This document shows positions 25,956 through 34,827 of a DNA stretch of 64,000 nt, piece by piece. How positions within the stretch are numbered: the stretch's first letter is position 1; each line of letters opens with the position of its first letter. This DNA comes from Methanolapillus africanus (GTDB lineage: Archaea; Halobacteriota; Methanosarcinia; Methanosarcinales; Methanosarcinaceae). The notes under the pieces were generated by a model. The model saw only the letters and a program-made list of their open reading frames with translations, had not been told where the DNA came from and searched no databases. Both the position numbers and the translations under genes were made by a program. Location of the stretch: NCBI RefSeq assembly GCF_032714475.1, contig NZ_JAWDKD010000009.1:1-64000 (forward strand). The letters are read 5' to 3'.

Positions 25956-26759
25956 TCAGTCGACCAGATTGCTCCAATCGTTTTTCCCGGGAACATATTT
26001 AATTAAAACGGGATGGGTTTCATCCATCGCGTCGTCGTAATCGCTTTCATAAATCACAACGCCTTCTTCTTCGACCACAGTTAAGCCGGAAGGTGGTTCT
26101 GTGCCGCCGCCGGTCAAATCGGGTATATTTTCGCCGTTTTTGGACAGATAAGATCTGAATTTCAAAAATTCATCTTCGTAAAGCGCGTGAACGATTTCTT
26201 TGACGCAGTCGGCTGTTTCGCTTAATTTCAGAGAAGAGTTGTCAATTTCATAAACACGGCGGCAGTAATCGTAGCAGTCGCATAAAACGACGTCGATCGC
26301 TTCTGACATGACGTTTTCATGAACTTTCCTTTCGGAATAGCCGCGGGCGTCGAGACGTTCTTTGAGAACGGTCGGATGAGACCGTAAAACGACCGCTAAA
26401 TCACATAAGCAGTGCGCCATGTGGCTTTCGATAATCAGCATCGGCAGATTTTTCGGATCCCGGGTGAATTGAAGAAACGCTTCGTCGGAAAAATTGTGTT
26501 CTTTGATTTTTCTCTCAAAGCCGCCCCGAATTTTATTCTGGAACGAAAGAACAGCCTCTTCCAAAGCGTCCATATCCACAATATTGCAATCCCGCTCAAC
26601 ATCTCTTTCAACCGAAATATTGCATTCGGCGATGAACTCCGTTAAGTGAAGGACCGAATAACCGTCCTTTTCAAGGAGTTTTGACACTTGCGTTTTTCCC
26701 GTACCGGGCGTCCCGGTCAGCGCAACGGTCAGAAATGGCGGAAAAGAATGAATACACAT
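25956..26759 (-). CDS. Adenylate kinase-like protein (AK6/Fap7 family)
   Basis: P-loop kinase-fold ATPase related to eukaryotic hAK6/Fap7, which acts in maturation of the small ribosomal subunit. Walker A GTPGTGKT is at 16-23, followed by the family blocks LLIIESHMAHCL and VVLRSHPTVLKERLDARGYSERKVHENVMSEAIDV. The archaeal members are usually about 180 residues; this one has about 70 extra C-terminal residues with an acidic, Tyr-containing end of unknown role. The start at 26759 follows GAGG; an in-frame extension to 26798 lacks a site. It lies behind the M1 aminopeptidase on the same strand. Confidence 0.88.
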   Translation of the reverse strand: MCIHSFPPFLTVALTGTPGTGKTQVSKLLEKDGYSVLHLTEFIAECNISVERDVERDCNIVDMDALEEAVLSFQNKIRGGFERKIKEHNFSDEAFLQFTRDPKNLPMLIIESHMAHCLCDLAVVLRSHPTVLKERLDARGYSERKVHENVMSEAIDVVLCDCYDYCRRVYEIDNSSLKLSETADCVKEIVHALYEDEFLKFRSYLSKNGENIPDLTGGGTEPPSGLTVVEEEGVVIYESDYDDAMDETHPVLIKYVPGKNDWSNLVD

Positions 26760-27011
26760 GATGAGCCTCAATAAAGCAATGGCGGGACGTGAAAACACAT
26801 ACCGTCAATTGCCTGTCAATGATGATTGAAATTGATTTTTATTGATAAGATAAAAGTTTTACGTGTTACACAAAAATATTATATGTAGTTTTTCATCCAA
26901 ATTATTATAATAATTTTAAAATATAATCCGGACAATACCTTATAATTGCCCGGTTGACATTCATGATCGTTTATTTTGACGGTCCTTCAAAACGGTGTAT
27001 TGCAGCTGCAA

Positions 27012-29900
27012 TCAGTTAAACGACCGCGCTTTGTTGGTGTGAATTTCATAGGCGCGAACAGCATTCGGCGCGCCGATGAGCAGTTTTTTAATCCGGTTAA
27101 AGACGCTGGGCGATTTTTCCGGGTCGATCACTTCGGCAATTTCATCCAAAGCCGCCACCAGCGGCACATGATATTTCGTTTCCATTTTATCGATGGCAGA
27201 GAATGCATTCAAAAGACCGACCGTGCTGTATTCGTTGATGGCGGCCAGCCGGATGATGGTTTCTTTGAGGAATTCCAAGCCTTCTTCCGTTTGAAGTGAA
27301 TATTTACGGTTGCGTGCAAATGTGCCGTAAAGAGCGCGCTGATCGTTGGCCTGCTCAATCCGGAACGTCGGATCTTTTTCAATCAAACGAATCATGTCCA
27401 GACAATCCGGCGCGTCGGTGCCGGCCACGGTCGCCAAAAATGTTTCCCAGGCCACCAAGTCTTTTTTGCATTCTTCCATGTAAATGAAGGTGAGATCTTT
27501 CTTTTCCGGCGCCGAGCTGTTGAGCCAAGCTGAAAACGCCGCCAAACGGTCGGTCGCATTGGTGGCGGTCAAAAACTGCCGCTTGATGTGGCCGTGAATT
27601 TCGGGCGTGTCCAGCGTCGCCAACAACCGGAGCGCATTGTTTTTGACTTGCCGGCGTTTAATTTGAGTGCTTTTGAGGCGCAGCGACCCGCGGACGGAAT
27701 ACAATTTTTCGTCGTCGGGATCCGGCTGGTCGAAATATTCTTCGTAAATGATTTTAAGAGAAATCTCATGGCGCTTGGCGATTTCTTTTTGGATTTTGCG
27801 GCGGACGGCAAAGAGTTTGTCGTATTGGTGCGCAAATTCTTCGTTGTCGGTCGACTCGAAAATTGTCAAGAAGAGACTGCCGGTTTTATCCAAAAGCGCG
27901 TGGTCGCACAGGAGTTCGTGGTAAAGGTCGGCGTATTCGGATGACGGAGATGCGTCCGGATTTTTGAGAAGGCGTTCTTTTTCGCGGTCGGTGAGCGTGT
28001 AAAACGCCAAAAACCGGCTGACGATGTCTTTGTCTTTTCGGACCTGAATCATCAATTCCTTGGCGTCGGCCTGCGTCACGATTTTGCCGTAGAAGGAGCC
28101 GCCGCGGTTTAAGGAAACGAATGCCGGATCTTCCACAGAAAGAACGATTTCTTCCTCTTCGTTTTGGACAAAGTAAGTCTCTTCATGAATGATTTTTCCT
28201 TTCCGGTCGGAAAGCGCATAGGAGAACGGGAAGATCCACGGGCGTTTGGAAAACGGCAGCGCTTGTTTGAGCGTCATTTTAAACGTTTTCGTTTTGGCGT
28301 CGTACGTTTTGGTGACGAATAAAGTCGGATAGCCGGTTTGGTGCAGCCAGACGTTGGCCATTTTGGAGAGGTCGGTGCCGGAAACGAATTCCATTTCGTG
28401 AATCCAGTCAAACGTGCGTGCGTTTTTGTGGCTGAATTTTTTATGGTAGGCGTCAAGCCCTCTGGCAAAAACGTCTTTTCCGATGAGAGTTTCGACCATC
28501 CGGACAAATTCGGGCGCTTTGACGTAGGTCACGGAGGTGATCAAATCGTTCGGATCGTTGAATCCGTCCGGCAGAATCGGCATGGAGGCTGCGCCCGAGT
28601 CGAGCGCGAATGTGCCGGAGACCGGCGCGTAAAGGTCGAGAATCGTTTGAAGGCGGGTGTAATCGTCGCCGAAGAAATAAGCATGGAATGCGTTTTCGAT
28701 GTGAACCGTCACGGCTTCGTTGAGCCAAATTTCAAACGGACTGTTGCCGGTCACTTCCGAACCGTTGATGTTGTGGTAATATTCATGCGCCTTGACGTCG
28801 GCCATGTATTCAAAAGCGCCGTCGGTCATGTTTTTAGACGGCATGATGCGGTTGGTGGTAATCGTGGTGTTGCCGACGTTTTCCATGCCGCCGAAGTCGG
28901 AATTTTGCATGCCGATTTCACGGTAAACGGTGCCGGTGTATTTGTAACCGAACGTCAAATCCTTAGACAGCGCCGCGATTTTGTCCCGGACGGCGATGAG
29001 GTTGTTCATGGTTTTGTTGACGTTGTCGGGCAGCACGTTTGCGGAATTGAGGTTGTGTTTGAGCTGGTCGCGCAGTTTGGTCAGCTCAAAGATTTGCCGC
29101 TTCTCTTCCAGGTCTTTTTGGCTTTCGGGACCGGTAAACAGGTAAATCCACATGACGGAATCATGCAGGACGTCCAGAGATTGGGCCGCTGCATTTTTAT
29201 CGGCGCCGGGCGGCACCAAAAGTTCCAAATCGATGCAGGACTCGTCGGGATATTCAAATTCCCGGTGGTGGGTGTCGTAGGTGCCGACGCCGAGGAAAAA
29301 GAGGTAAGGTGCCATCGGCGTTTTCATGTTTTCGTAAACGATTTCATCGCGGGGACCCGCCGGCGTTTGAACGGTTTGCCGGGGAACGGCGATGTCGCCG
29401 TTTGTAATCATGTTGGTGTAGCGCGAATCGGCGCGAATTGTGGTCCGGTAGGTGCACTTGGCGGTCATGTCGTCAAAGCAGGGAACGATGCGCTGAAAGC
29501 CCCATTGCTGGCACTGAGTGATTTGCTGCGGCGGCGCGCCGGCAGGCGTTTCGTCATAATAAAGGCCTTCAAGAATGTTTTTGGTCGGCCGGCAGATGGT
29601 TTTGGTTTCAATCGTCAGTTCGGTGTGCCGGGGAACCTGGGCATCAAAAATAATGTCCAGCATCGCGTCTTTTTGCCGGTAGTTATATGTCATGGAATTT
29701 TCCGGACAGCTGACGGATAAGATTTCCAGGTCGCGGCAATTGAGTGAGAGTTGAGAGACGGGATCGATCGTTTTTAAAAACATTTTTGAGGAAACGACGG
29801 TGCGGTCGTCATAAACGTCAAAGTCGAGGTCCATGTGAATGACGCGGACATCTAATTTTCCGAAATCTTCGGGATAATAACGGTAAAGTCTTTCTTTCAT
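27012..29900 (-). CDS. M1-family metallo-aminopeptidase (PepN-like)
   Basis: Zinc aminopeptidase removing N-terminal residues from peptides in the cytosol, 962 residues. Visible are the substrate-gripping GGMEN at 337-341 (GAMEN consensus), the zinc motif HEYYH at 372-376 with the third ligand in NEAVT near 395, and the long helical C-terminal domain of the family. Between about 258 and 312 there is a charged, coiled-coil-like insertion (QKDLEEKRQIFELTKLRDQL...) just before the GGMEN strand, not usual for PepN. No signal peptide. Homologues serve peptide turnover; no neighbour gives a more specific role. The ATG at 29900 has no strong ribosome-binding site. Confidence 0.95.
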   Translation of the reverse strand: MKERLYRYYPEDFGKLDVRVIHMDLDFDVYDDRTVVSSKMFLKTIDPVSQLSLNCRDLEILSVSCPENSMTYNYRQKDAMLDIIFDAQVPRHTELTIETKTICRPTKNILEGLYYDETPAGAPPQQITQCQQWGFQRIVPCFDDMTAKCTYRTTIRADSRYTNMITNGDIAVPRQTVQTPAGPRDEIVYENMKTPMAPYLFFLGVGTYDTHHREFEYPDESCIDLELLVPPGADKNAAAQSLDVLHDSVMWIYLFTGPESQKDLEEKRQIFELTKLRDQLKHNLNSANVLPDNVNKTMNNLIAVRDKIAALSKDLTFGYKYTGTVYREIGMQNSDFGGMENVGNTTITTNRIMPSKNMTDGAFEYMADVKAHEYYHNINGSEVTGNSPFEIWLNEAVTVHIENAFHAYFFGDDYTRLQTILDLYAPVSGTFALDSGAASMPILPDGFNDPNDLITSVTYVKAPEFVRMVETLIGKDVFARGLDAYHKKFSHKNARTFDWIHEMEFVSGTDLSKMANVWLHQTGYPTLFVTKTYDAKTKTFKMTLKQALPFSKRPWIFPFSYALSDRKGKIIHEETYFVQNEEEEIVLSVEDPAFVSLNRGGSFYGKIVTQADAKELMIQVRKDKDIVSRFLAFYTLTDREKERLLKNPDASPSSEYADLYHELLCDHALLDKTGSLFLTIFESTDNEEFAHQYDKLFAVRRKIQKEIAKRHEISLKIIYEEYFDQPDPDDEKLYSVRGSLRLKSTQIKRRQVKNNALRLLATLDTPEIHGHIKRQFLTATNATDRLAAFSAWLNSSAPEKKDLTFIYMEECKKDLVAWETFLATVAGTDAPDCLDMIRLIEKDPTFRIEQANDQRALYGTFARNRKYSLQTEEGLEFLKETIIRLAAINEYSTVGLLNAFSAIDKMETKYHVPLVAALDEIAEVIDPEKSPSVFNRIKKLLIGAPNAVRAYEIHTNKARSFN

Positions 29901-29968
29901 AGACTATGAAAATGAATTCAAGGTAATTAATGTTTTTTAGAAAATCGAACACAAAGATTTCTTTTTTT

Positions 29969-30661
29969 GGCGGGCGGCATGCGCGCGCGTTATGTCGTTG
30001 GCTTTATTCCAGACGTTTTTTCAAAAACCGAAGGGTATTTTTTGAAGATGTCAAGCAAACCAGCCCGTAAATTCTGACGCAAAAATTCCGTCGCTTCGCT
30101 AGGAATTTTTCAAGGGCGGCGGGAGTCTGAATCTATTGAGTTCGCTTCGCGAACGGCTCCTTTGGTCGCTAAAAGTTTGATTTTTATTGTTCCAACTCTC
30201 AAGCAAACCAGCCCGTAAAATCAGATGCGAAGCATCTGTATTTTACGGATACCGCGAACAGATACAAATTTAGCTGTGAACAATAAGATGCAAATTGGAT
30301 CAAGAAACATCTGTATTGTTAGAAACAGTAGATACAAATCGGATTAGGAAAGACCTGTATTGTTAGAAACAGTCGGTACAGATCGGATTAAGAAAGACCT
30401 GTATTGTTAGAAACAGAAGATGCAAAATGCAACTTTAAAACAGTCACCTGTAGGTGCAAACTGAAATCTAAAAACAGTCACCCGTAGGTGCAATCTGAAA
30501 TTTAAAAACAGTTACTGCAGATGCAAACTGAAATCTGAAAACAATGAACAGTAAGTGCAATCTGTAAATATACAAACCTTTGCGGCAATATAAACTGTAA
30601 ATCACTGCATCTTATAGATCGAATTCCGCAAAATACAGACGCAAAGCGTCTGATTTTGCGG
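29969..30661. repeat. Composite repeat copy 5 (A-B-H-T-H)
   Basis: A motif at 29969-29996 (GGCGGGCGGCATG then CGCGCGCGTTATG). A left hairpin half begins at 30065 (CCGTAAATTCTGACGC) and is cut by the B element at 30081-30180; the flank is then repeated and a whole hairpin follows at 30213-30248 (CCGTAAAATCAGATGC, GAA, GCATCTGTATTTTACGG). T block at about 30255-30590, the longest in the window. Right hairpin at 30626-30661 (CCGCAAAATACAGACGC type). Confidence 0.9.
30081..30180 (+). repeat. B element copy 1
   Basis: Hairpin with arms AAAAATTCC and GGAATTTTT around a GC-rich loop, then CAAGGGCGG and a second perfect hairpin GTTCGC-TTC-GCGAAC. About 90% like the inverted copy at 47970-48066. It is flanked by an exact 21-bp direct repeat (30051-30071 and 30199-30219). 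Confidence 0.85.
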
Positions 30662-30722
30662 GTTTGTTTTTTTGGGAAGTTGGAACAAACGAAACCATAC
30701 TTTAAATTTAAAAACGCTGACG

Positions 30723-31271
30723 TTATTGTTTCCGGTCAAAATAAATGCTTTTTCCGGAAACGCTGAGCGGAATCGCAAAAGCAAAGTCGGCATCAATCAT
30801 TTTTGTGGAACAAGCGGCAGCTCCCGCCGAATACATAATCCGGTTGTCGATGCACATGTCTTTGGCTTTGGAAACAGCGGACCCGATCGCAACGCCGAGA
30901 TCGACGGATTTGATCGCGCAAACCGGTCCCGGAAACGGTGGAACCGGCTCCGTGTTTTTCGGCGCTTTCGTGAGCCCGGCGCATGATCCAAAGCCGCAGG
31001 CGCCGCAATTCAAACCCGGCGTTTTTGAGTCTTTCAAACCGATCATGACCACGACGTCCGAATTCCGAATGTTGCCGGCGTCGCGAATGAAAAACATGCC
31101 GAGCTTTTCAGAAAGTTTTTCCATTTCGGTTGCTAACGTTTCTTTTTCATCGTTGTCCAAAATGTATGTGACAAGGTTATCAATGCCTTTTCCTTTCGGA
31201 GCGGTTCTTGCGGCGACCAAAATTTCTTGAGCCATCTGAAGAAGCGCATCCTTTTCGCTGTCCACCATCAT
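30723..31271 (-). CDS. DUF2148 ferredoxin-domain protein
   Basis: 182-residue protein of the DUF2148 family. The cysteine block CGACGFGSCAGL (about 89-100) and a further CAIKSVDLGVAIGSA segment recall the Fe-S binding half-site of CO-dehydrogenase/corrinoid-protein related domains, so an Fe-S cluster is likely; MCIDNRIMYSAG and the hydrophobic end are also typical of the family. Function is unknown. It lies between composite repeat copy 5 and the toxin-antitoxin pair, on the same strand as the latter but 139 bp away. The start is MMVD or MVD; no strong ribosome-binding site helps. Confidence 0.85.
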   Translation of the reverse strand: MMVDSEKDALLQMAQEILVAARTAPKGKGIDNLVTYILDNDEKETLATEMEKLSEKLGMFFIRDAGNIRNSDVVVMIGLKDSKTPGLNCGACGFGSCAGLTKAPKNTEPVPPFPGPVCAIKSVDLGVAIGSAVSKAKDMCIDNRIMYSAGAAACSTKMIDADFAFAIPLSVSGKSIYFDRKQ

Positions 31272-31410
31272 AAAAGAAAGAAGGTGGTTTTTATATTTAA
31301 TTTATTAGATATATTGAGAAAAAGAAATTAAAAGTCACAGAAAGAGAATGTTAATTAAAAAGCACAAAAAATAAAAAAATAAAAAGTGGAAAGAAAACAG
31401 ACAACAAAAA

Positions 31411-31836
31411 TCAATTGAATTCATTAAATGCTCTCAATTCCGATTCTGTAAATTTGACCACGTTTGTATCTTTGATTTGTTCAAGGATGTTCTTAAAATC
31501 CATATCGTTGAGAGGAGCGCCGTTGTAAAGAATCAATGAATCTAATTTTTGAAAATATTCAAGAACGTATAAACTACTCGTTTTCGCGTAAGACGGTTTG
31601 ATAAAAGGCGGCTCATATTGACGAATACGGATATGATCTTCCCGGAAGAAGCATTTTGCTTTCCCCTCTGCGGATGTAATGTTGACCAAAGAAATTTCAT
31701 TTTCCGCCGAATTGACTTTAACAACCAACATCGGACGCTTTTTCGTACCGGTTCTGCCGTCGATATATTTCGGCGGTACAAACAATAATCCCTGCCGCTC
31801 AGAAATCACTTTTGACACCTTCTTTTTGGTATTCAT
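31411..31836 (-). CDS. Probable PemK/MazF-like toxin paired with a Panacea-domain antitoxin
   Basis: 141 residues. The segment KYIDGRTGTKKRPMLVVKV...ISLVNITSAEGK resembles the beta-barrel core of PemK/MazF-like proteins, which cleave RNA; the rest (ECF-like helices at the end) is not recognised. It begins inside the last codons of the Panacea-domain gene: the ATG at 31836 overlaps that gene by 38 bp, and a TTG at 31857 is an alternative start. An overlapping antitoxin-first order is typical of toxin-antitoxin modules. The DNA is more AT-rich than most neighbouring genes, in line with transfer. The toxin identity is inferred from short similarity and context. Confidence 0.6.
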   Translation of the reverse strand: MNTKKKVSKVISERQGLLFVPPKYIDGRTGTKKRPMLVVKVNSAENEISLVNITSAEGKAKCFFREDHIRIRQYEPPFIKPSYAKTSSLYVLEYFQKLDSLILYNGAPLNDMDFKNILEQIKDTNVVKFTESELRAFNEFN

Positions 31837-32296
31837 GAGCAAACAAAACGTTGTCAATCATTTCCATTTCTTTTTGGAAATCGGAATACGGGATCAGAGA
31901 CAAACATTTGTCATGATAATTTCCTTGAATTGATTTTTCATAATATTTCCGCCAGGCCGGAGAATGATGAGAAATTTCAACTAATTCGATTGCCTCGGAA
32001 TCTCCGAAAATTTCATTCGTTAAAATGAGCGATTCCAACTCCGTGTCATCATAAACACATTCGGTTCCGAATAAGTCATAATTTTCTTTATAAGACAAGC
32101 GAACACTTTCAACAACAGGCCCATTTGTAAATGCCAAGAAACATTCCTCAAACAACAATGTGTTGTTTCTTTTTAAATGAATCAATTGGGCAAAGAACAG
32201 CAGTTTTTGGAGTTTGATGTTCCCATCTAACGTATTTTGCGGGGTGTCCAGCTTTTGAGACACAAACCATTTTCCGATATCAATCGCCGATTTCAT
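31799..32296 (-). CDS. Panacea-domain (DUF4065, SocA-like) antitoxin
   Basis: 165-residue protein with the Panacea/DUF4065 pattern: IGKWFVSQK...NIKLQKLLFFAQLIHL near the start, then FEECFLAFTNGPVVESVRLSYK and a C-terminal region with SHHSPAWRKYY. This domain is the antitoxin half of many toxin-antitoxin pairs and also occurs in the proteolytic adaptor SocA. GAGGT lies before the ATG at 32296. Coding is AT-rich. The divergent RIO2 gene starts 207 bp away, so the pair has its own promoter. Confidence 0.82.
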   Translation of the reverse strand: MKSAIDIGKWFVSQKLDTPQNTLDGNIKLQKLLFFAQLIHLKRNNTLLFEECFLAFTNGPVVESVRLSYKENYDLFGTECVYDDTELESLILTNEIFGDSEAIELVEISHHSPAWRKYYEKSIQGNYHDKCLSLIPYSDFQKEMEMIDNVLFAHEYQKEGVKSDF

Positions 32297-32473
32297 GAAT
32301 TGACCTCATTTTTAGTTTTATTTTTTTGAGTTTTATTTTAATTTATTACATATCGATTGAACTGATTCGGGGAGGCAAAACAAAAATATTCTGAGAGTTT
32401 ATAAAACTTTCCATTTTATTTTTGAAAGAATTTTATTTAATATGTATTCCGCAATTTCAGGTGCAAAAACAAC

Positions 32474-32480
32474 TATATAT
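32474..32480 (+). promoter_or_regulatory. TATA box of the RIO2 kinase gene
   Basis: TATATAT whose centre is about 27 nt before the ATG at 32503, with no ribosome-binding site between. This spacing equals the normal TATA-to-start distance in archaea, so the mRNA is probably leaderless. Confidence 0.5.
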
Positions 32481-32502
32481 CTCCCGTCCATTTCTCATTC
32501 CA

Positions 32503-33525
32503 ATGATTGACGATACCCTTAAAATTTTCAAAGAACTCAACAAAAAGGACTTCCGAATTTTCGCCGGCATCGAGTTGGGAATGCGCGATTACGAATGGGT
32601 TCCGGTTTCCGAAATCCAACGGTTCGCCTGCATGCCACTGGACAAACTCAATTACCGGCTGGAATGGCTCCGCCGGAAAAAAATGGTGATCGGAACACTT
32701 GATCCGTATGAAGGCTACAAACTTTATTTTGAAGCCTACGACGCGCTGGCGCTGCACACCTATGTCGCCCGAAAAACATTTTCCGCCATCGGCGTTGAAA
32801 TCGGCGTCGGGAAAGAATCGGTTGTGATGGAAGTTCAAAAAGAGCCGGAAATGGCGATTGCTGATCCTGAAATTTTTATTTTAAAACTGCACCGTGAAGG
32901 CCGGACCAGTTTTAAGCAAGTAAAGCGGACGCGCGAGCATTTGGCCGGTAAAGAACATTTTTCCTGGATTTATGCCGCAAGACTGGCTGCCGCCCGTGAA
33001 TTTGATATCATGCAAAAACTGTGGCCCGACGTTTCCATTCCGAGACCGGTCGACCAAAACCGGCACACCATCGTGATGGAAGTCGCACAAGGCAGCGATC
33101 TTTTCAAAACAAAGCTCCTCGACCCGGATTGGTATTTGGATGAAATTCTCCGGCAAGTCAAATTGACTTACGGCAAAGGAATCATTCACAACGACCTGAG
33201 CGAATACAATATTTTCGTCTCCGAAGACGGGATTCAAATCATCGACTGGCCGCAATACGTCACGCTTGCGCATCCGCACGCGGAAGAATTGCTCCGCCGC
33301 GACGTCGAAAATGTTCTCAATCATTTTTCCAAAAAATACAAGATTCACCGCGACATCGATGACGTCATCGCGGAAATTAAAACGGGAGCCAACGTTGATA
33401 TGGATCAATTGAGAAAAGAATTCCCGGACGAAGAAGCACGATTGAATGAGGAAATGGAACGGGAAAGAGAATTTGCCGTCGATGAATTGGAAGACTGCGA
33501 AACCGGCTTTGGGGACGAGAATTAA
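32503..33525 (+). CDS. RIO2-type serine kinase/ATPase
   Basis: Atypical protein kinase needed for late maturation of the small ribosomal subunit. The 340-residue protein has an N-terminal winged helix (about 1-90: DFRIFAGIELGMRDYEWVPVSEIQR), the RIO kinase domain with nucleotide loop around GVGKESVV, a catalytic HNDLSEYNIF and metal-binding IIDWPQ, and ends in an acidic tail. The winged helix defines RIO2 rather than RIO1. The start at 32503 fits homologues and the TATA box; an in-frame TTG at 32422 does not. Same strand as pirin downstream but separated by a T-rich terminator and a solo A motif. Confidence 0.95.
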   Translation: MIDDTLKIFKELNKKDFRIFAGIELGMRDYEWVPVSEIQRFACMPLDKLNYRLEWLRRKKMVIGTLDPYEGYKLYFEAYDALALHTYVARKTFSAIGVEIGVGKESVVMEVQKEPEMAIADPEIFILKLHREGRTSFKQVKRTREHLAGKEHFSWIYAARLAAAREFDIMQKLWPDVSIPRPVDQNRHTIVMEVAQGSDLFKTKLLDPDWYLDEILRQVKLTYGKGIIHNDLSEYNIFVSEDGIQIIDWPQYVTLAHPHAEELLRRDVENVLNHFSKKYKIHRDIDDVIAEIKTGANVDMDQLRKEFPDEEARLNEEMEREREFAVDELEDCETGFGDEN

Positions 33526-33535
33526 GAAGAAAATT

Positions 33536-33663
33536 AAATTCATTTTTTTCCCATTTTTCTTTATTTTCTGTTTTTACTTTTTTGTTTTTTTGTATTTTAT
33601 TTTTCTGTTTTTACTTTTTTATTTCTTACTTTTTTGACGCGGCATACGCGCGCGTTACGGCGC
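33536..33663. repeat. T-rich tract and solo A motif after RIO2
   Basis: A pyrimidine tract at 33540-33635 (mostly T) is followed at 33636-33663 by GACGCGGCATACGCGCG and CGTTACGGCGC, an A motif with the T run and the same orientation as after other gene ends. No hairpin or T block follows. Confidence 0.7.
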
Positions 33664-33776
33664 TCATTTTTGAAAAACCGCTCAAAGAGGAGAGTCGCAT
33701 TTTTATTTTCACCCAATTATCAAATTAATAAATCAGTTTATATAATATTCGATGAATCTATATTTTTGGTGAAAAT

Positions 33777-34640
33777 ATGTCCGTTCGAAAAGTCAAAAAG
33801 ATCATACAGGGAATGAATGCCGTTGACGGCGCCGGCGTCAAACTGGTTCGCGTTGTCGGGCACAACGACGTCAAAGATTTTGATCCGTTTCTCATGTTGG
33901 ACGCTTTCGATTCGTCCGACCCGAAAGATTACATCAAAGGATTTCCGCATCATCCGCACCGCGGCATTGAGACGGTCACCTATTTGATTTCCGGCAAAAT
34001 CGAGCACGAAGACAGCCTCAAAAATAAAGGCGTTATCAACGGCGGCGATTGCCAATGGATGACCGCCGGAAGCGGCATCATCCACCAGGAAATGCCCAAA
34101 CCCGCTGAAAGGATGCTTGGCTGCCAGCTTTGGGTGAATTTGCCGGCCAAAGACAAAATGACGGACCCGAAATACCGCGACATCACCAAAGAAATGGTCC
34201 CCGTCATAAAAGAAGATGGAAACGGAAGCGGAACAGAGATTCGCGTTTTAGCCGGAGAATACAAAGGAACGGCCGGGGCGATGCAAGCCGATTACGTCAA
34301 AATCAATTATTTGGACGTCACCATAAAACCAAACACGGCTTGGACTCTGGAAACAAATCCGGAAAACACGCTTTTCATTTACATCCTCAGCGGCAGCGCC
34401 AATTTCAAAGACCAATATCAAAACCCGGTTTCCATCTTTGAAAAGTCGGCTGTTTTGTTTGACGGCGGCGAAACATTTGAGACGACCGCCAGAACCGACG
34501 GCGTTCGATTTTTGCTGTTTGAAGGAAAGCCGCTCAAAGAATCGATTGCGTGGGGCGGACCGATTGTCATGAACACCAGAGAAGAGCTGGAATTTGCATT
34601 TTATGAGCTTGACCGGGGCACTTTTGTCAAACATAAATAA
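33777..34640 (+). CDS. Pirin family protein
   Basis: Double-cupin protein of 287 residues. The N-terminal cupin carries the metal ligands in FPHHPHRGIETVTY (about 57-69) and the paired His and Glu in SGIIHQEMP (about 100-108); the C-terminal cupin lacks ligands, as usual. Pirins bind Fe and some act as quercetinases or redox sensors; the function in archaea is unknown. GGTGAAA precedes the ATG. No operon partner; an A-rich 190-bp stretch follows and the PAP2 gene starts after it. Confidence 0.93.
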   Translation: MSVRKVKKIIQGMNAVDGAGVKLVRVVGHNDVKDFDPFLMLDAFDSSDPKDYIKGFPHHPHRGIETVTYLISGKIEHEDSLKNKGVINGGDCQWMTAGSGIIHQEMPKPAERMLGCQLWVNLPAKDKMTDPKYRDITKEMVPVIKEDGNGSGTEIRVLAGEYKGTAGAMQADYVKINYLDVTIKPNTAWTLETNPENTLFIYILSGSANFKDQYQNPVSIFEKSAVLFDGGETFETTARTDGVRFLLFEGKPLKESIAWGGPIVMNTREELEFAFYELDRGTFVKHK

Positions 34641-34827
34641 AATACCACCGCCAAAAAAACAATAAAACCAAAACGACAAAAATAAAAACAGAATCAATAA
34701 AATAAACAAAGATAAAAACAAAAATAAAAACAAAATGGATTAAATAAACAAAATAAAAACAACAAAACAAATAATAAATAAAATCAGTTCCTTCGATTAA
34801 AAAAGAAATAAAAACGAAGGCCATAAA

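Larger units (their letters stand above)
29901..30722. other. Intergenic region carrying composite repeat copy 5 and a B element
   Basis: No gene in 822 bp. A short AT-rich promoter part lies beside the aminopeptidase; everything else is composite repeat copy 5 with a B element set into it. Confidence 0.7.

Noticed and set aside
28338..29720. 460-codon open frame opposite the aminopeptidase gene
   Set aside because: Antisense shadow of a well-supported gene; composition reflects reversed codons.
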